NCBI RefSeq assembly: GCF_036099295.1
Contig: NZ_CP107976.1
Span: forward strand, 6,262,001-6,326,000
Origin: Streptomyces sp. NBC_00358
Lineage (GTDB): Bacteria > Actinomycetota > Actinomycetes > Streptomycetales > Streptomycetaceae
Direction of reading: 5' to 3'
DNA: 64,000 nt
The notes under the pieces were generated by a model that saw nothing but the letters and a program-made list of their open reading frames with translations, was not told the origin of the DNA and ran no database searches. Each line of letters opens with the position of its first letter. Within the stretch, counting starts at the first letter, position 1. This document shows, piece after piece, positions 35,645 through 45,176 of the stretch. The position numbers and the translations under genes are program-made.

Positions 35645-36808
35645 ATGCCCACGCCCACGTCCACCGTGAACTCCACGCTGAACTCCACGCTCTCGATCGG
35701 CCCCCACCAGGTGCAGCCGCCCGTCGTCCTGGCTCCCATGGCCGGGATCACGAACGCGCCGTTCCGCACGCTGTGCAGGGAGTTCAGCGGCGGCAAGGGA
35801 CTGTTCGTCAGCGAGATGATCACCACGCGGGCGCTGGTCGAGCGCAACGAGAAGACCATGCAGCTGATCCACTTCGACGCGACCGAGACACCGCGCTCGA
35901 TCCAGCTGTACGGCGTCGACCCCGCCACCGTCGGCAAGGCCGTCCGTATGATCGCGGAAGAGGGCCTCGCCGACCACATCGACCTGAACTTCGGCTGCCC
36001 GGTCCCCAAGGTCACCCGCAAGGGCGGCGGCTCCGCCCTCCCGTACAAGCGCCCCCTGCTCCGCGCGATCCTGCGCGAGGCCGTCAGCGGCGCCGGGGAC
36101 CTGCCCGTCACCATGAAGATGCGCAAGGGCATCGACGACGACCACATCACCTTCCTCGACGCCGGACGGATCGCGGTCGAGGAGGGCGTGACGGCCATCG
36201 CGCTGCACGGCCGTACGGCGGCCCAGCACTACGGCGGCACCGCGGACTGGGACGCCATCGCCCGGCTGAAGGAGCACGTGCCGGAGATCCCCGTCCTCGG
36301 CAACGGTGACATCTGGTCGGCGCACGACGCGCTGCGGATGGTGCGCGAGACCGGGTGCGACGGGGTCGTCGTCGGGCGCGGCTGCCTCGGCAGGCCGTGG
36401 CTGTTCGGCGATCTGGTGGCCGCCTTCGAGGGCCGCGAGGAGTACGCCCGCCCGACCCTCCGCGAGGTCGCCGCGGTCATGGTCCGCCACGCCACCCTGC
36501 TCGGCGAGTGGATCGGCGACGAGGCGCGCGGCGTCATCGACTTCCGCAAGCACGTCGCCTGGTACCTCAAGGGCTTCGCGGTCGGCTCGGAGATGCGGGG
36601 GCGTCTCGCCATCACCTCGTCGCTCGCCGAACTCTCCGACGGGCTGGCCGAGTTGGACCTCGACCAGCCGTGGCCCACGGGCGCCGACGGACCCCGCGGC
36701 CGTACCTCGGGCAACAACCGGGTCGTCCTGCCGGACGGCTGGCTGAAGGACCCCTACGACTGCGCGGGCGTGTCCGAGGACGCCGAGCTGGACACCTCCG
36801 GCGGCTGA
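35645..36808 (+). CDS. dus: tRNA-dihydrouridine synthase
   Basis: The 387-aa FMN enzyme reduces specific uridines in tRNA. An N-terminal barrel has VLAPMAGITNAPFRTLCREF. The catalytic Cys lies in N-F-G-C118-P-V-P-K-V. FMN-binding K-M-R-K, H-G-R-T and N-G-D-I-W follow, and C-terminal helical domain about 300-387. ATG 35645 gives the usual start and lies 6 nt after CACAAT; the frame from 35588 was rejected. Members in actinobacteria are often called dusB or nifR3-like; the exact U position is not predictable here. Confidence 0.95.
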   Translation: MPTPTSTVNSTLNSTLSIGPHQVQPPVVLAPMAGITNAPFRTLCREFSGGKGLFVSEMITTRALVERNEKTMQLIHFDATETPRSIQLYGVDPATVGKAVRMIAEEGLADHIDLNFGCPVPKVTRKGGGSALPYKRPLLRAILREAVSGAGDLPVTMKMRKGIDDDHITFLDAGRIAVEEGVTAIALHGRTAAQHYGGTADWDAIARLKEHVPEIPVLGNGDIWSAHDALRMVRETGCDGVVVGRGCLGRPWLFGDLVAAFEGREEYARPTLREVAAVMVRHATLLGEWIGDEARGVIDFRKHVAWYLKGFAVGSEMRGRLAITSSLAELSDGLAELDLDQPWPTGADGPRGRTSGNNRVVLPDGWLKDPYDCAGVSEDAELDTSGG

Positions 36809-36832
36809 GCCGCCGGAGGCCGCCCCGGCTCT

Positions 36833-38770
36833 CTAGGCTCCGCCCACCGCCGTGAGCAGGGCCAGCGGCGCCGCCGCCGAACGGGACTCCCGTACGCAGG
36901 CGTGCGGGTAGGGCACCGGCTCGGCATGGGTGTCACGGCCGTAGCCCGCGAGGACCTCGGGGAGGCGGTGACCGGCGGCCGTGGCCGCGTCCACGAGCGC
37001 GTGGGCCACCGTACGGGCCTCGTCGTGCAGGCCGTACCGCGCGAGCCCCAGGGTGATCAGGGCGTTGTCGTGCGGCCAGACGGAACCCCGGTGGTACGAC
37101 AGCGGGTGGTACGCGGACTGGCCGGAGGCGAGCGTGCGCACACCCCAGCCGGAGAAGAAGTCCGGTTCCAGGAGCCGGCGGCCGACCAGCTCGCCGTACT
37201 CCTTGTCCAGCAGCCCGGACCACAGCAGATGGCCCGCGTCCGAGGCGAGCGCGTCGACATGCCGGCCGTCGCCGTCCAACGCCAGGGCGGGGAAGGAGTG
37301 TTCGCTCATCCAGAAGTCCCGCTGGAAGCGGTCGCGCAGATCGGCGGCGGCCTGTTCCAGGAGCGCCGCGTAGACCTCGTCGTCCCAGACCGTGCGGGAC
37401 AGGTGCGCGGTGCGGCGCAGCGCGTCGTACGCGTAGCCCTGCGCGCCCGCCGCCATCACCGGACCGGAGGGGCGGCTGCCGTCGGCCGAACAGATCGCGC
37501 CGGGGGAGTCCTTCCAGTTCTGGTTGGCGAGGCCTCCGCCGTCCGCGCGGTACACGAGATAGCCGCGCGAGGTCAGCCCGCCGTGGTCCAGCATCCAGCC
37601 GATCGCCGCACGGGCGTTGGGTTCGAGGCGGCGGGCCAGGGCCACGTCGCCGGTCTGCTCCGTGTAGGCGCCGAGCAGCACCAGGAACAGCGGCGTCGCG
37701 TCCACCGAACCGTAGTAGCGCCCGTACGGCACCTGCCCGAAGTGCGCCAGCTCGCCGTGCCGCACCTCGTGCACGATCTTGCCCGGCTGGGCGACCGCGC
37801 CCAGCCCCACCTCGACCGCCTGGGTGGCGGCCAGCGCGGGCAGGGTGGAGGCGGCCAGCTGGGGCCGGTAGGGCAGCGCGAAGAGCGAGGTGAGCAGCGC
37901 GTCGCGGCCCAGCAGGGTGAGGAACCAGGGGACCCCGGCCGCCGGGACCCGCAGTTCCTCGCCGTCCAGGCCCGTCGCCGGCACCTGGAGCGCCGCGAGA
38001 TCGGACAGACCGCGCGCGCAGGCCGCGGCCAGCTCGGGCCAGCCGGTCGGGAAGGGCACTCCTTGCGCGAACTCGCCCTCCAGGGCGAGGAGCCGCTCGT
38101 TGGCCGCGGCGGGGGAGACGGGCACGCGTGGCTCGTGCGCCGCGCCGTGCGGACGCGCCGCGACCCGCAGCGCCAGCTCCGCCGAGCCGTGCGGTTCCAG
38201 GTCGAGGGTCCACACGAGGCGGCGCGCGCCCGTGCCGGTCTCCTCCACCCCGTCCGGCGCGGGCTCGGAGGTGACCGTCGTACGGGACTGCCACTCCCCG
38301 CGCCGGTAGCTGAACTCCACGCCGTCGTCGAGGACTTGGCGCTGGCGGACGACGCCCGTCTTGGCGTACGTGCGGTAGTCGGAGCGCAGTTCGAACTGGT
38401 CCGTGAAGTCGGCGTCCGCGGTCACCGCGATCCGGACCGTGGTGGCCGTCGGACGGTTGCTGGTGACGCGCAGCGCCTCCACGAACGAGCCCTCGGCGAC
38501 GGCCTGTTCACGGAAGAGCGTGTACGCGGGCGGCTCGTTGCGACCGCCCCGCGGCACCAGCACACAGCGTGCCGTGTCGCCGTCGGCGACCGGTGTGAGT
38601 GCCTCGGGCACCGCGCCGTCCACCGTGAGCTGCCAGCGGCTGAGGTGCCGGGCGTCCCGTACGAATAATCCGTCCGGAGAGCTGCCGCCCCGCACTCCGC
38701 TGATGTCCCCGCCGTCGCCCACGGCGGCGAACGTTCCACCGTGCACGAGCAGATGATGCCGGTCCGTCAT
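36833..38770 (-). CDS. Glycogen-debranching-type glycoside hydrolase (amylo-alpha-1,6-glucosidase-like)
   Basis: The 645-aa protein begins with the bacterial GDE N-terminal beta domain (about 10-220; DGLFVRDARHLSRWQLTVDG). An alpha/alpha barrel (about 250-640) contains WFLTLLGRDALLTSLFALPY, GSVDATPLFLVLLGAY, NQNWKDSPGAI and YHRGSVWPHDNALI, motifs shared by GH63/GH133-like enzymes. It probably cleaves alpha-glucosidic bonds. The start overlaps the stop of the next hydrolase (ATGA), so they form an operon opposite a ROK regulator. The true substrate is unknown. Confidence 0.85.
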   Translation of the reverse strand: MTDRHHLLVHGGTFAAVGDGGDISGVRGGSSPDGLFVRDARHLSRWQLTVDGAVPEALTPVADGDTARCVLVPRGGRNEPPAYTLFREQAVAEGSFVEALRVTSNRPTATTVRIAVTADADFTDQFELRSDYRTYAKTGVVRQRQVLDDGVEFSYRRGEWQSRTTVTSEPAPDGVEETGTGARRLVWTLDLEPHGSAELALRVAARPHGAAHEPRVPVSPAAANERLLALEGEFAQGVPFPTGWPELAAACARGLSDLAALQVPATGLDGEELRVPAAGVPWFLTLLGRDALLTSLFALPYRPQLAASTLPALAATQAVEVGLGAVAQPGKIVHEVRHGELAHFGQVPYGRYYGSVDATPLFLVLLGAYTEQTGDVALARRLEPNARAAIGWMLDHGGLTSRGYLVYRADGGGLANQNWKDSPGAICSADGSRPSGPVMAAGAQGYAYDALRRTAHLSRTVWDDEVYAALLEQAAADLRDRFQRDFWMSEHSFPALALDGDGRHVDALASDAGHLLWSGLLDKEYGELVGRRLLEPDFFSGWGVRTLASGQSAYHPLSYHRGSVWPHDNALITLGLARYGLHDEARTVAHALVDAATAAGHRLPEVLAGYGRDTHAEPVPYPHACVRESRSAAAPLALLTAVGGA

Positions 38771-40395
38771 CCCCGGTCCCCTCCCTTGGCGCCCGTCTCG
38801 AACTCGAATACGCGCTGTCCCGCAGCGCTGTGTGCCGTGTCGGTCAACGCGTCGCGCCCCATGGGGGACACGATCGGTGCGGCCCCGGAGGGCTCGTGCA
38901 GCAGGTCGAGCGCCAGCGCCGCCGTCCAGCTGAATCCGAGCGCTCCGCAGGCCTCGCCGGTGAACGGGTCCACGTACTCCGCGAACCCGGACTCCCCGGC
39001 GGTGTCCAGCAGGGCGGTCCGCAGGGCGTCCGCCCGTCCGTGCTCCCCGTGCAGCCGCAGCCCGCGCTCCAGCAGCCAGTTGGTGTTGAACCAGGCGGGC
39101 CCCCGCCAGTACCGGTGCGGGTCGAACGCCTCGCCCGTCAGGTCGTAACTGGGGGCGAGGCGCGCCGCCCCGCCCAGCCCGAAATGCGGCCCGCCCGCGG
39201 TCCGTACGAGCGTGGCGGCGATGTCGCGCGGCAGCGTGGGGAGGATGAGGGGGAGCAGCCCGGCGACACTGCGCTCGGGGATCAGCGCGCCGCCCGCGCT
39301 TCCCCCTTGGCTCCGCCCGCCCTTCCCGTCGCTCTCCCCGCCGCCACCGCCGGCCCGCTCGTCGCGGCAGAAGAACATGCCCTCCGCCGGATCCCACAGG
39401 CGCTCCACCAGGGCCGCCGTCAGCCGTTCGGCGCGCGCGTGGCGGGCGGTGCCCGTCGCGCCCAGTTCCCGCGCGATGCGGGCCAGCGCGTGTTCCGAGG
39501 CGATCAGCAGGGCGTTGAACGCCGGGTCCTCGACGGCGAACTCGCCGCCGCCGTCGGCGTACCCCCGGTCCCGGTAGTCCGTGGCCAGCCGCACGTACCG
39601 CCCGTAGTCGAGATCCGTCGGCCGGTCCTCGGGGGCCCCGTGGTCGAGGTCGGCGCGCCGGAAGGAACGGGCGGGTGCCGGGGCGACACGGCCGAGCGGC
39701 GCGTCCCAGCAGGGGCTGTTGTCCATGCCCTGCTCCCAGGGGTGGACCACGCTGGCGAGACCGCCGCCGCCCAGATCCCGGCGGTGCAGGAGATAGCGGT
39801 GCCAGGCCGCCAGCCGGGGATACATCCGGGAGAGGAAGGAGCGGGACCGGGACAGCCCCGGGTCCGCCCGGTGCACCAGCCACACCGCGAGCGCGTGCAC
39901 CGGTGGCTGCACGATGCCCGACGTCTGTACGGTGCGCGGGGCGCCCGCGGCGCGCCCGGCGGTCGAGGAGCGCCAGAAGTCGGGGCTCGGGAAGTACGCG
40001 TCGAGCGGGACGGAGGGGTTGAACACGATGTGCGGGACACGCCCGTCGGCCCACTGCGCGCCGAGCAGGGTCTCCAGTTCCGTCTGCGCCCGCAGCGGGG
40101 ACAGATGCCGCAGCCCGATCGCGATGAACGCGGAGTCCCAGGACCACTGGTGCGGATACAGACCGCGCGAGGGAACGGTGGACGTTCCCGTCCAGTTGCC
40201 GTTCAGCACCCGGGACGCCCTGAGGTGCAGGGACCCCGAAGGGCTCGCGGGATCGTATACGGGTGATCCGGTACGGACGATCCCGTCGGGGCCGGGCGGA
40301 GCGGGCGGACCGGAGGCGTGCGCGGGTGCGCCGGAGGTACGCACGGGGGTGATGGGCCCCCTGCGCAGGGCGGTGAGCTGGGTTGTGCTGTCCAC
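38767..40395 (-). CDS. GH63-like hydrolase (mannosyl-/glucosylglycerate hydrolase family)
   Basis: The 542-aa alpha/alpha-barrel enzyme has motifs of the MGH/GgH family: GTSTVPSRGLYPHQWSWDSAF, HPWEQGMDNSPCWD, YWRGPAWFNTNWLL and FAEYVDPFTGEACGALGFSW. Characterised members hydrolyse mannosylglycerate or glucosylglycerate, compatible solutes or glucan starters. GTG 40395 is the operon's first start. A Gly/Ser/Lys-rich insert (about 340-365, AGGGGGESDGKGGRSQGGSA) and a Pro/Ala N-terminal tail are unusual. With the debranching-type enzyme it suggests a small glycan or osmolyte catabolic unit controlled by the ROK protein. Confidence 0.83.
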   Translation of the reverse strand: MDSTTQLTALRRGPITPVRTSGAPAHASGPPAPPGPDGIVRTGSPVYDPASPSGSLHLRASRVLNGNWTGTSTVPSRGLYPHQWSWDSAFIAIGLRHLSPLRAQTELETLLGAQWADGRVPHIVFNPSVPLDAYFPSPDFWRSSTAGRAAGAPRTVQTSGIVQPPVHALAVWLVHRADPGLSRSRSFLSRMYPRLAAWHRYLLHRRDLGGGGLASVVHPWEQGMDNSPCWDAPLGRVAPAPARSFRRADLDHGAPEDRPTDLDYGRYVRLATDYRDRGYADGGGEFAVEDPAFNALLIASEHALARIARELGATGTARHARAERLTAALVERLWDPAEGMFFCRDERAGGGGGESDGKGGRSQGGSAGGALIPERSVAGLLPLILPTLPRDIAATLVRTAGGPHFGLGGAARLAPSYDLTGEAFDPHRYWRGPAWFNTNWLLERGLRLHGEHGRADALRTALLDTAGESGFAEYVDPFTGEACGALGFSWTAALALDLLHEPSGAAPIVSPMGRDALTDTAHSAAGQRVFEFETGAKGGDRG

Positions 40396-40470
40396 TCAGG
40401 TCTCCCCGAAGACGTCCGACCGGCCAGTTCGGCAGTAGCTGCCGTAGGGTTACGTCTATTTAACACGCAA

Positions 40471-40493
40471 AACTCAATATGTAATGCAGAGTT
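40471..40493. promoter_or_regulatory. Dyad in the AT-rich divergent promoter of the ROK regulator and hydrolase operon
   Basis: AACTC (40471-40475) and GAGTT (40489-40493) lie in an unusually AT-rich stretch (about 40452-40500) between the hydrolase operon and the ROK gene. It is a plausible ROK operator region. The half-sites are short. Confidence 0.35.
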
Positions 40494-40514
40494 GGGGAAC
40501 GCAAGAGGGTGCGC

Positions 40515-41741
40515 ATGACAGAAAGGGCGGGGAGGACCGTGAAGACCGGTAACCAGGCAAGCTCCGGAGAACTGCTCGAACTGGTGCGCAGCGGCCGGGC
40601 GACCACGCGCGGGGCGCTCCAGCGGGCCACCGGTCTGTCGCGGGCCACGGTCGGCCAGCGTCTCGACCGGCTGTTCCGCGCGGGCTGGCTCCGCGAGGGG
40701 GCCGGCGGGCCCGTCGACTCACCGCTCGGCGGCCGGCCCTCCATCACCCTGGAGTTCGACGACGAGCACGCCGTCGTCCTCGCCGCCGATCTCGACACCC
40801 GGCACGGCCGGGCCGCCGTCCTCACGCTGACCGGGGAGATCCTCGCCGAGCACGGGGGACCCCTGGTGATCGACGACGGCCCCGAGGCGGTCCTCGGCGA
40901 GCTCGGACGCTGGTTCGCCGAGCTGGTGGACAAGTCCGGCCGACGCGCCGACGCCGTCTGCGGCATCGGCCTCGCGGTGCCCGGACCGGTCGACAGCGAG
41001 ACCGGCCGCGTGGTGCAGCCGCCGATCATGCCGGGCTGGGACGGCTACGACATACGGGGCCGGCTGGGACGCGCCTTCGCCGAACACGCGGGCACCGGCG
41101 CCGCGCGCGTCCCCGTGCTCGTCGACAACGACGCCAACCTCATGGCGTACGGGGAGCAGCGCGCCGGCTATCCGGACTGCTCGGCGTTCGCCCTGGTCAA
41201 GGTCTCCACCGGTATCGGCGCGGGCATGGTCGTCGGCGGCACCGTCTACCGGGGCATCGACGGCGGGGCCGGCGACATCGGGCACATCCGGGTGGGTGCC
41301 GAGGCGCTGTGCCGGTGCGGCTCGTACGGCTGTCTGGCCGCCGTGGCCAGTGGTGGCGCGGTGGCGCGACGGCTCGCGGAGTCCGGGGTCCCTGCCGCGT
41401 CCGGCTCGGATGTCCGGGACCTGCTGGCCGCCGGGCACCCCGAGGCGATGGCGCTGGCCCGGGAGGCGGGCCGGCAGGTCGGGGACGTCCTGGCCACCGT
41501 GGTGACGCTCCTCAACCCGGGCGTGCTGATGATCGCCGGGGATCTGGCCGGGACCCCCTTCCTCACGGGTGTCCGCGAACTGCTCTACCAGCGGGCGCTG
41601 CCCCGCTCGACCGCTCATCTGGACGTGGTGACCTCCCGGCTCGGCGAGCGGGCCGGGCTGGTGGGTGCGGGGGCGATGGTCGTGGAGTACCTGTACGCGC
41701 CGGAGCGGGCCGAGGAGCGGCTGGCGGCGCTCGGCGTGTGA
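40515..41741 (+). CDS. ROK-family transcriptional regulator
   Basis: The 408-aa NagC/XylR-type regulator has an N-terminal winged HTH (about 15-75; SGRATTRGALQRATGLSRATVGQRL). The sugar-kinase-like ROK domain carries IGLAVPGPVD, VPVLVDNDANLMA, STGIGAGMVVGG and GDIGHIRV, with zinc motif C-R-C-G-S-Y-G-C. It senses a sugar and controls the divergent hydrolase operon. The start is uncertain: ATG 40515 (AGAGGG 5-6 nt before) or GTG 40539 (GGAGG only 3 nt before); both keep the HTH. Confidence 0.93.
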   Translation: MTERAGRTVKTGNQASSGELLELVRSGRATTRGALQRATGLSRATVGQRLDRLFRAGWLREGAGGPVDSPLGGRPSITLEFDDEHAVVLAADLDTRHGRAAVLTLTGEILAEHGGPLVIDDGPEAVLGELGRWFAELVDKSGRRADAVCGIGLAVPGPVDSETGRVVQPPIMPGWDGYDIRGRLGRAFAEHAGTGAARVPVLVDNDANLMAYGEQRAGYPDCSAFALVKVSTGIGAGMVVGGTVYRGIDGGAGDIGHIRVGAEALCRCGSYGCLAAVASGGAVARRLAESGVPAASGSDVRDLLAAGHPEAMALAREAGRQVGDVLATVVTLLNPGVLMIAGDLAGTPFLTGVRELLYQRALPRSTAHLDVVTSRLGERAGLVGAGAMVVEYLYAPERAEERLAALGV

Positions 41742-42250
41742 CGGCGCCGGCGCTCCGGCCCCGACGCCCGTCCCGGGGCGTCCGCCCCCGGGTGCCCGTG
41801 CGGGGCATCGGCACGGGGCATCCGTGCGTGATGCCCGTGTGTGACGTCCGTGTGTCGTGTCCGGATGGTGGTCCGGATGATGAAATCCGACGTCTCCCGG
41901 GGGCGTGATTCTCGCCACCCTTGATAGGGGTCACGCTCAGATGAGCGGATCTTGAGCGGTTGCACTTCCCTAAGGGGTGGCACTCAGTGCCACCCTCTGA
42001 TCGTTCATCGATTAAACTCAGACGTGTCGAAGGCCGCTCGCATGAGCGCCTCAAGCGATCTACGTGCGTTGATTCGTTCAAGAAGTGAAAACATCGCCAC
42101 CCGATGGCTTGCCAAGCCTTGACTTTTGATCTGGTGGCGGACGAGTGGTTACAGGCGCATGACGCGCAAGTGGACGTACCCAGACGCCTTCGATCTGGGT
42201 ATGTTCCCCGTCGTCAGGGCAGCCACCGCGACGTCGAGGAGTCGAGACTC
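41742..42250 (+). promoter_or_regulatory. 509-bp non-coding region upstream of ppdK with three dyads
   Basis: I see no supported gene here. Three dyads stand out: GGGTGGCACT-C-AGTGCCACCC (41975-41995, perfect), GGCTTG-C-CAAGCC (42106-42118, perfect, adjoining a TTGACT -35-like box at 42119-42124), and ACGTACCCAGA with TCTGGGTATGT (42174-42184/42194-42204, one mismatch). The first could terminate ROK transcription or be an operator. The others lie in the presumed ppdK promoter and leader. An ORF from 42104 reads in frame into ppdK but has no ribosome site. Confidence 0.5.
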
Positions 42251-45001
42251 GTGTCGGAAAACAAAGATCCCCACGTAGCTGAGAGCGGCGAAAGCGGCGT
42301 TGGCGAAGTGAAGTTCGTTTATGACTTCACGGAGGGCAACAGGGACCTCAAGGACCTCCTCGGGGGCAAGGGCGCCAACCTTGCCGAAATGACCAACCTG
42401 GGCCTTCCCGTCCCGCCCGGCTTCACCATCACCACCGAGGCGTGCAAGACGTACCTCGACAGTGGCGAGGAGCCGGCGGCACTGCGTGACGAGGTGAGTG
42501 CGCACCTCGACGCCCTTGAGGCCAGGATGGGCAAGAAGCTCGGCCAGGCCGACGACCCCCTGCTCGTGTCCGTCCGTTCCGGGGCGAAGTTCTCCATGCC
42601 CGGCATGATGGACACCGTCCTGAACATCGGGCTCTCCGACAAGTCGGTCCAGGGCCTCGCCAAGCAGGCAGGCGACGACCGCTTCGCGTGGGACTCGTAC
42701 CGCCGGCTCATCCAGATGTTCGGCAAGACGGTCCTCGGGGTGGACGGCGAGCTCTTCGAGGAGGCGCTGGAGGCGGCGAAGGTCCTCAAGAAGGTCACCG
42801 TCGACACGGACCTCGAAGCGGCCGATCTGAAGAAGCTCGTCACCAAGTTCAAGCGGATCGTCAAGACCGAGGCCGGCCGGGACTTCCCGCAGGAACCGCG
42901 CGAGCAGATGGACCTCGCCATCCACGCGGTCTTCGACTCCTGGAACACCGACCGCGCCAAGCTCTACCGCCGTCAGGAGCGCATCCCGCACGACCTCGGC
43001 ACGGCCGTCAACGTCTGCTCGATGGTCTTCGGCAACCTCGGCCCCGACTCCGGCACCGGCGTCGCCTTCACCCGCGACCCCGCCTCCGGCCACCAGGGCG
43101 TGTACGGCGACTACCTCCAGAACGCCCAGGGCGAGGACGTCGTCGCGGGCATCCGCAACACGGTCCCGCTCGCCGAGCTGGAGTCGATCGACAAGAAGTC
43201 GTACGACCAGCTCATGCAGATCATGGAGACCCTGGAGAACCACTACAAGGATCTCTGCGACATCGAGTTCACCATCGAGCGCGGCCAGCTCTGGATGCTC
43301 CAGACCCGTGTCGGCAAGCGCACGGCGGGCGCGGCCTTCCGCATCGCCACGCAGCTCGTGGACCAGGGCCTGATCGACGAGGCCGAGGCGCTCCAGCGGG
43401 TGACCGGCGCCCAGCTCGCGCAGCTCATGTTCCCGCGCTTCGACGAGGACGCGAAGGTCCAGCAGGTCGGCCGGGGCATCGCCGCGTCGCCGGGCGCCGC
43501 GGTCGGCAAGGCGGTCTTCGACTCGTACACCGCCGTCAAGTGGTCCCGTTCCGGCGAGAAGGTCATCCTGGTCCGCCGGGAGACCAACCCCGACGACCTG
43601 GACGGCATGATCGCGGCCGAGGGCATCCTCACCTCGCGCGGCGGCAAGACCTCCCACGCGGCCGTCGTCGCCCGCGGCATGGGCAAGACCTGTGTCTGCG
43701 GCGCCGAGGAGCTGGAGGTCGACACCAAGCGCCGCCGGATGACCGTGCCCGGCGGGCACGTCGTCGAGGAGGGCGACCTCATCTCGATCGACGGCTCCAG
43801 CGGCAAGGTGTACCTCGGTGAGGTCCCCGTCGTCCCGTCCCCGGTCGTCGAGTACTTCGAGGGCCGGATGCACGCCGGCGCCGACGACGCCGACGAGCTG
43901 GTCGAGGCCGTCCACCGGATCATGGCCTTCGCCGACCGCAAGCGCAGCCTGCGCGTACGGGCCAACGCCGACAACGCCGAGGACGCGCTGCGCGCCCGCC
44001 GCTTCGGAGCCCAGGGCATCGGTCTGTGCCGCACGGAGCACATGTTCCTGGGCGACCGCCGCGGGCTGGTCGAGCGCCTGATCCTCGCGGACACCGAGGC
44101 CGAGCGCGAGGAGTCGCTGAAGGCGCTCCTGCCGCTCCAGAAGAAGGACTTCGTGGAGCTGTTCTCGGCGATGGACGGCCTCCCGGTCACCGTCCGTCTC
44201 CTGGACCCGCCGCTGCACGAGTTCCTGCCGGACATCACCGAGCTGTCGGTGCGGGTCGCGCTCGCCGAGTCCCGCAAGGACGCCAACGAGAACGACCTGC
44301 GCCTGCTCCAGGCGGTGCACCGCCTGCACGAGGCGAACCCGATGCTGGGCCTGCGCGGTGTGCGCCTCGGCCTCGTCATCCCCGGCCTGTTCACCATGCA
44401 GGTACGGGCCATCGCGGAGGCGGCCGCCGAGCGCAAGAACGCCAAGGGCGACCCGCGCGCGGAGATCATGATCCCGCTCGTCGGCACCGTCCAGGAGCTG
44501 GAGATCGTCCGCGAGGAGGCCGACCAGGTCATCGCCGAGGTCGAGGCGGCCACCGGCGTGCACCTGAAGCTGGCGATCGGCACGATGATCGAGCTGCCGC
44601 GCGCCGCGCTGACGGCCGGCCAGATCGCCGAGGCGGCGGAGTTCTTCTCCTTCGGCACCAACGACCTCACCCAGACGGTGTGGGGCTTCAGCCGCGACGA
44701 CGTGGAGGCCTCCTTCTTCACGGCGTACCTGGAGAAGGGCATCTTCGGCGTCAGCCCGTTCGAGACGATCGACAGGGACGGCGTCGGCGCCCTGGTGAAG
44801 TCCGCGGTGCAGGCCGGCCGCGCGACGCGCCCCGACCTGAAGCTCGGCGTCTGCGGCGAGCACGGCGGCGACCCCGAGTCGGTCCACTTCTTCCACGAGG
44901 TCGGACTCGACTACGTCTCCTGCTCCCCCTTCCGGATCCCCGTCGCCCGCCTGGAAGCGGGCCGCGCGGCCTCCACCTCGAAGGGCAGCGACCACCGGTA
45001 G
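42251..45001 (+). CDS. ppdK: Pyruvate, phosphate dikinase
   Basis: The 916-aa enzyme interconverts pyruvate, ATP and Pi with PEP, AMP and PPi (EC 2.7.9.1), linking glycolysis and gluconeogenesis. An ATP-grasp domain begins LLGGKGANLAEMTNLGLPVPPGF. The swivelling phosphohistidine domain has the catalytic His in G-G-K-T-S-H-A-A-V-V-A-R-G-M-G. A PEP/pyruvate TIM barrel (about 540-910) contains LCRTEHMF, SFGTNDLTQ and GVCGEHGGD with the catalytic Cys. GTG 42251 lies 10 nt after GAGGAG; the N-terminal 17 residues before KFVYDFTEG are extra. A long leader with dyads suggests regulated expression. Confidence 0.96.
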   Translation: MSENKDPHVAESGESGVGEVKFVYDFTEGNRDLKDLLGGKGANLAEMTNLGLPVPPGFTITTEACKTYLDSGEEPAALRDEVSAHLDALEARMGKKLGQADDPLLVSVRSGAKFSMPGMMDTVLNIGLSDKSVQGLAKQAGDDRFAWDSYRRLIQMFGKTVLGVDGELFEEALEAAKVLKKVTVDTDLEAADLKKLVTKFKRIVKTEAGRDFPQEPREQMDLAIHAVFDSWNTDRAKLYRRQERIPHDLGTAVNVCSMVFGNLGPDSGTGVAFTRDPASGHQGVYGDYLQNAQGEDVVAGIRNTVPLAELESIDKKSYDQLMQIMETLENHYKDLCDIEFTIERGQLWMLQTRVGKRTAGAAFRIATQLVDQGLIDEAEALQRVTGAQLAQLMFPRFDEDAKVQQVGRGIAASPGAAVGKAVFDSYTAVKWSRSGEKVILVRRETNPDDLDGMIAAEGILTSRGGKTSHAAVVARGMGKTCVCGAEELEVDTKRRRMTVPGGHVVEEGDLISIDGSSGKVYLGEVPVVPSPVVEYFEGRMHAGADDADELVEAVHRIMAFADRKRSLRVRANADNAEDALRARRFGAQGIGLCRTEHMFLGDRRGLVERLILADTEAEREESLKALLPLQKKDFVELFSAMDGLPVTVRLLDPPLHEFLPDITELSVRVALAESRKDANENDLRLLQAVHRLHEANPMLGLRGVRLGLVIPGLFTMQVRAIAEAAAERKNAKGDPRAEIMIPLVGTVQELEIVREEADQVIAEVEAATGVHLKLAIGTMIELPRAALTAGQIAEAAEFFSFGTNDLTQTVWGFSRDDVEASFFTAYLEKGIFGVSPFETIDRDGVGALVKSAVQAGRATRPDLKLGVCGEHGGDPESVHFFHEVGLDYVSCSPFRIPVARLEAGRAASTSKGSDHR

Positions 45002-45066
45002 AGACCCCGGAGCCCAGGCCGGTCACCTCACCCTCACCGACCGGCGACGGGCCCCGGCATCCAGAA

Positions 45067-45104
45067 CGAAGGGGCGGCACCCTGTGCGGGGGGCCGCCCC
45101 TTCG
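45067..45104 (+). terminator. Terminator of ppdK
   Basis: CGAAGGGGCGGC (45067-45078) pairs perfectly with GCCGCCCCTTCG (45093-45104) around a 14-nt loop, 65 nt after the stop. Confidence 0.75.
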
Positions 45105-45176
45105 CGCTCGGTACGTCGTCCCGGGCGCGGGGACCCCCTAGGCTGGGCCGCCCTCAGTCACCTGGAAGGAAACGCC

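Noticed and set aside
41975-41995. CIRCE or HAIR heat-shock element
   Set aside because: CIRCE needs TTAGCACTC-N9-GAGTGCTAA; here the arms are joined by one base and no chaperone gene follows.
42149-44995. 948-codon minus-strand ORF
   Set aside because: Complement of ppdK, which has every expected catalytic motif.
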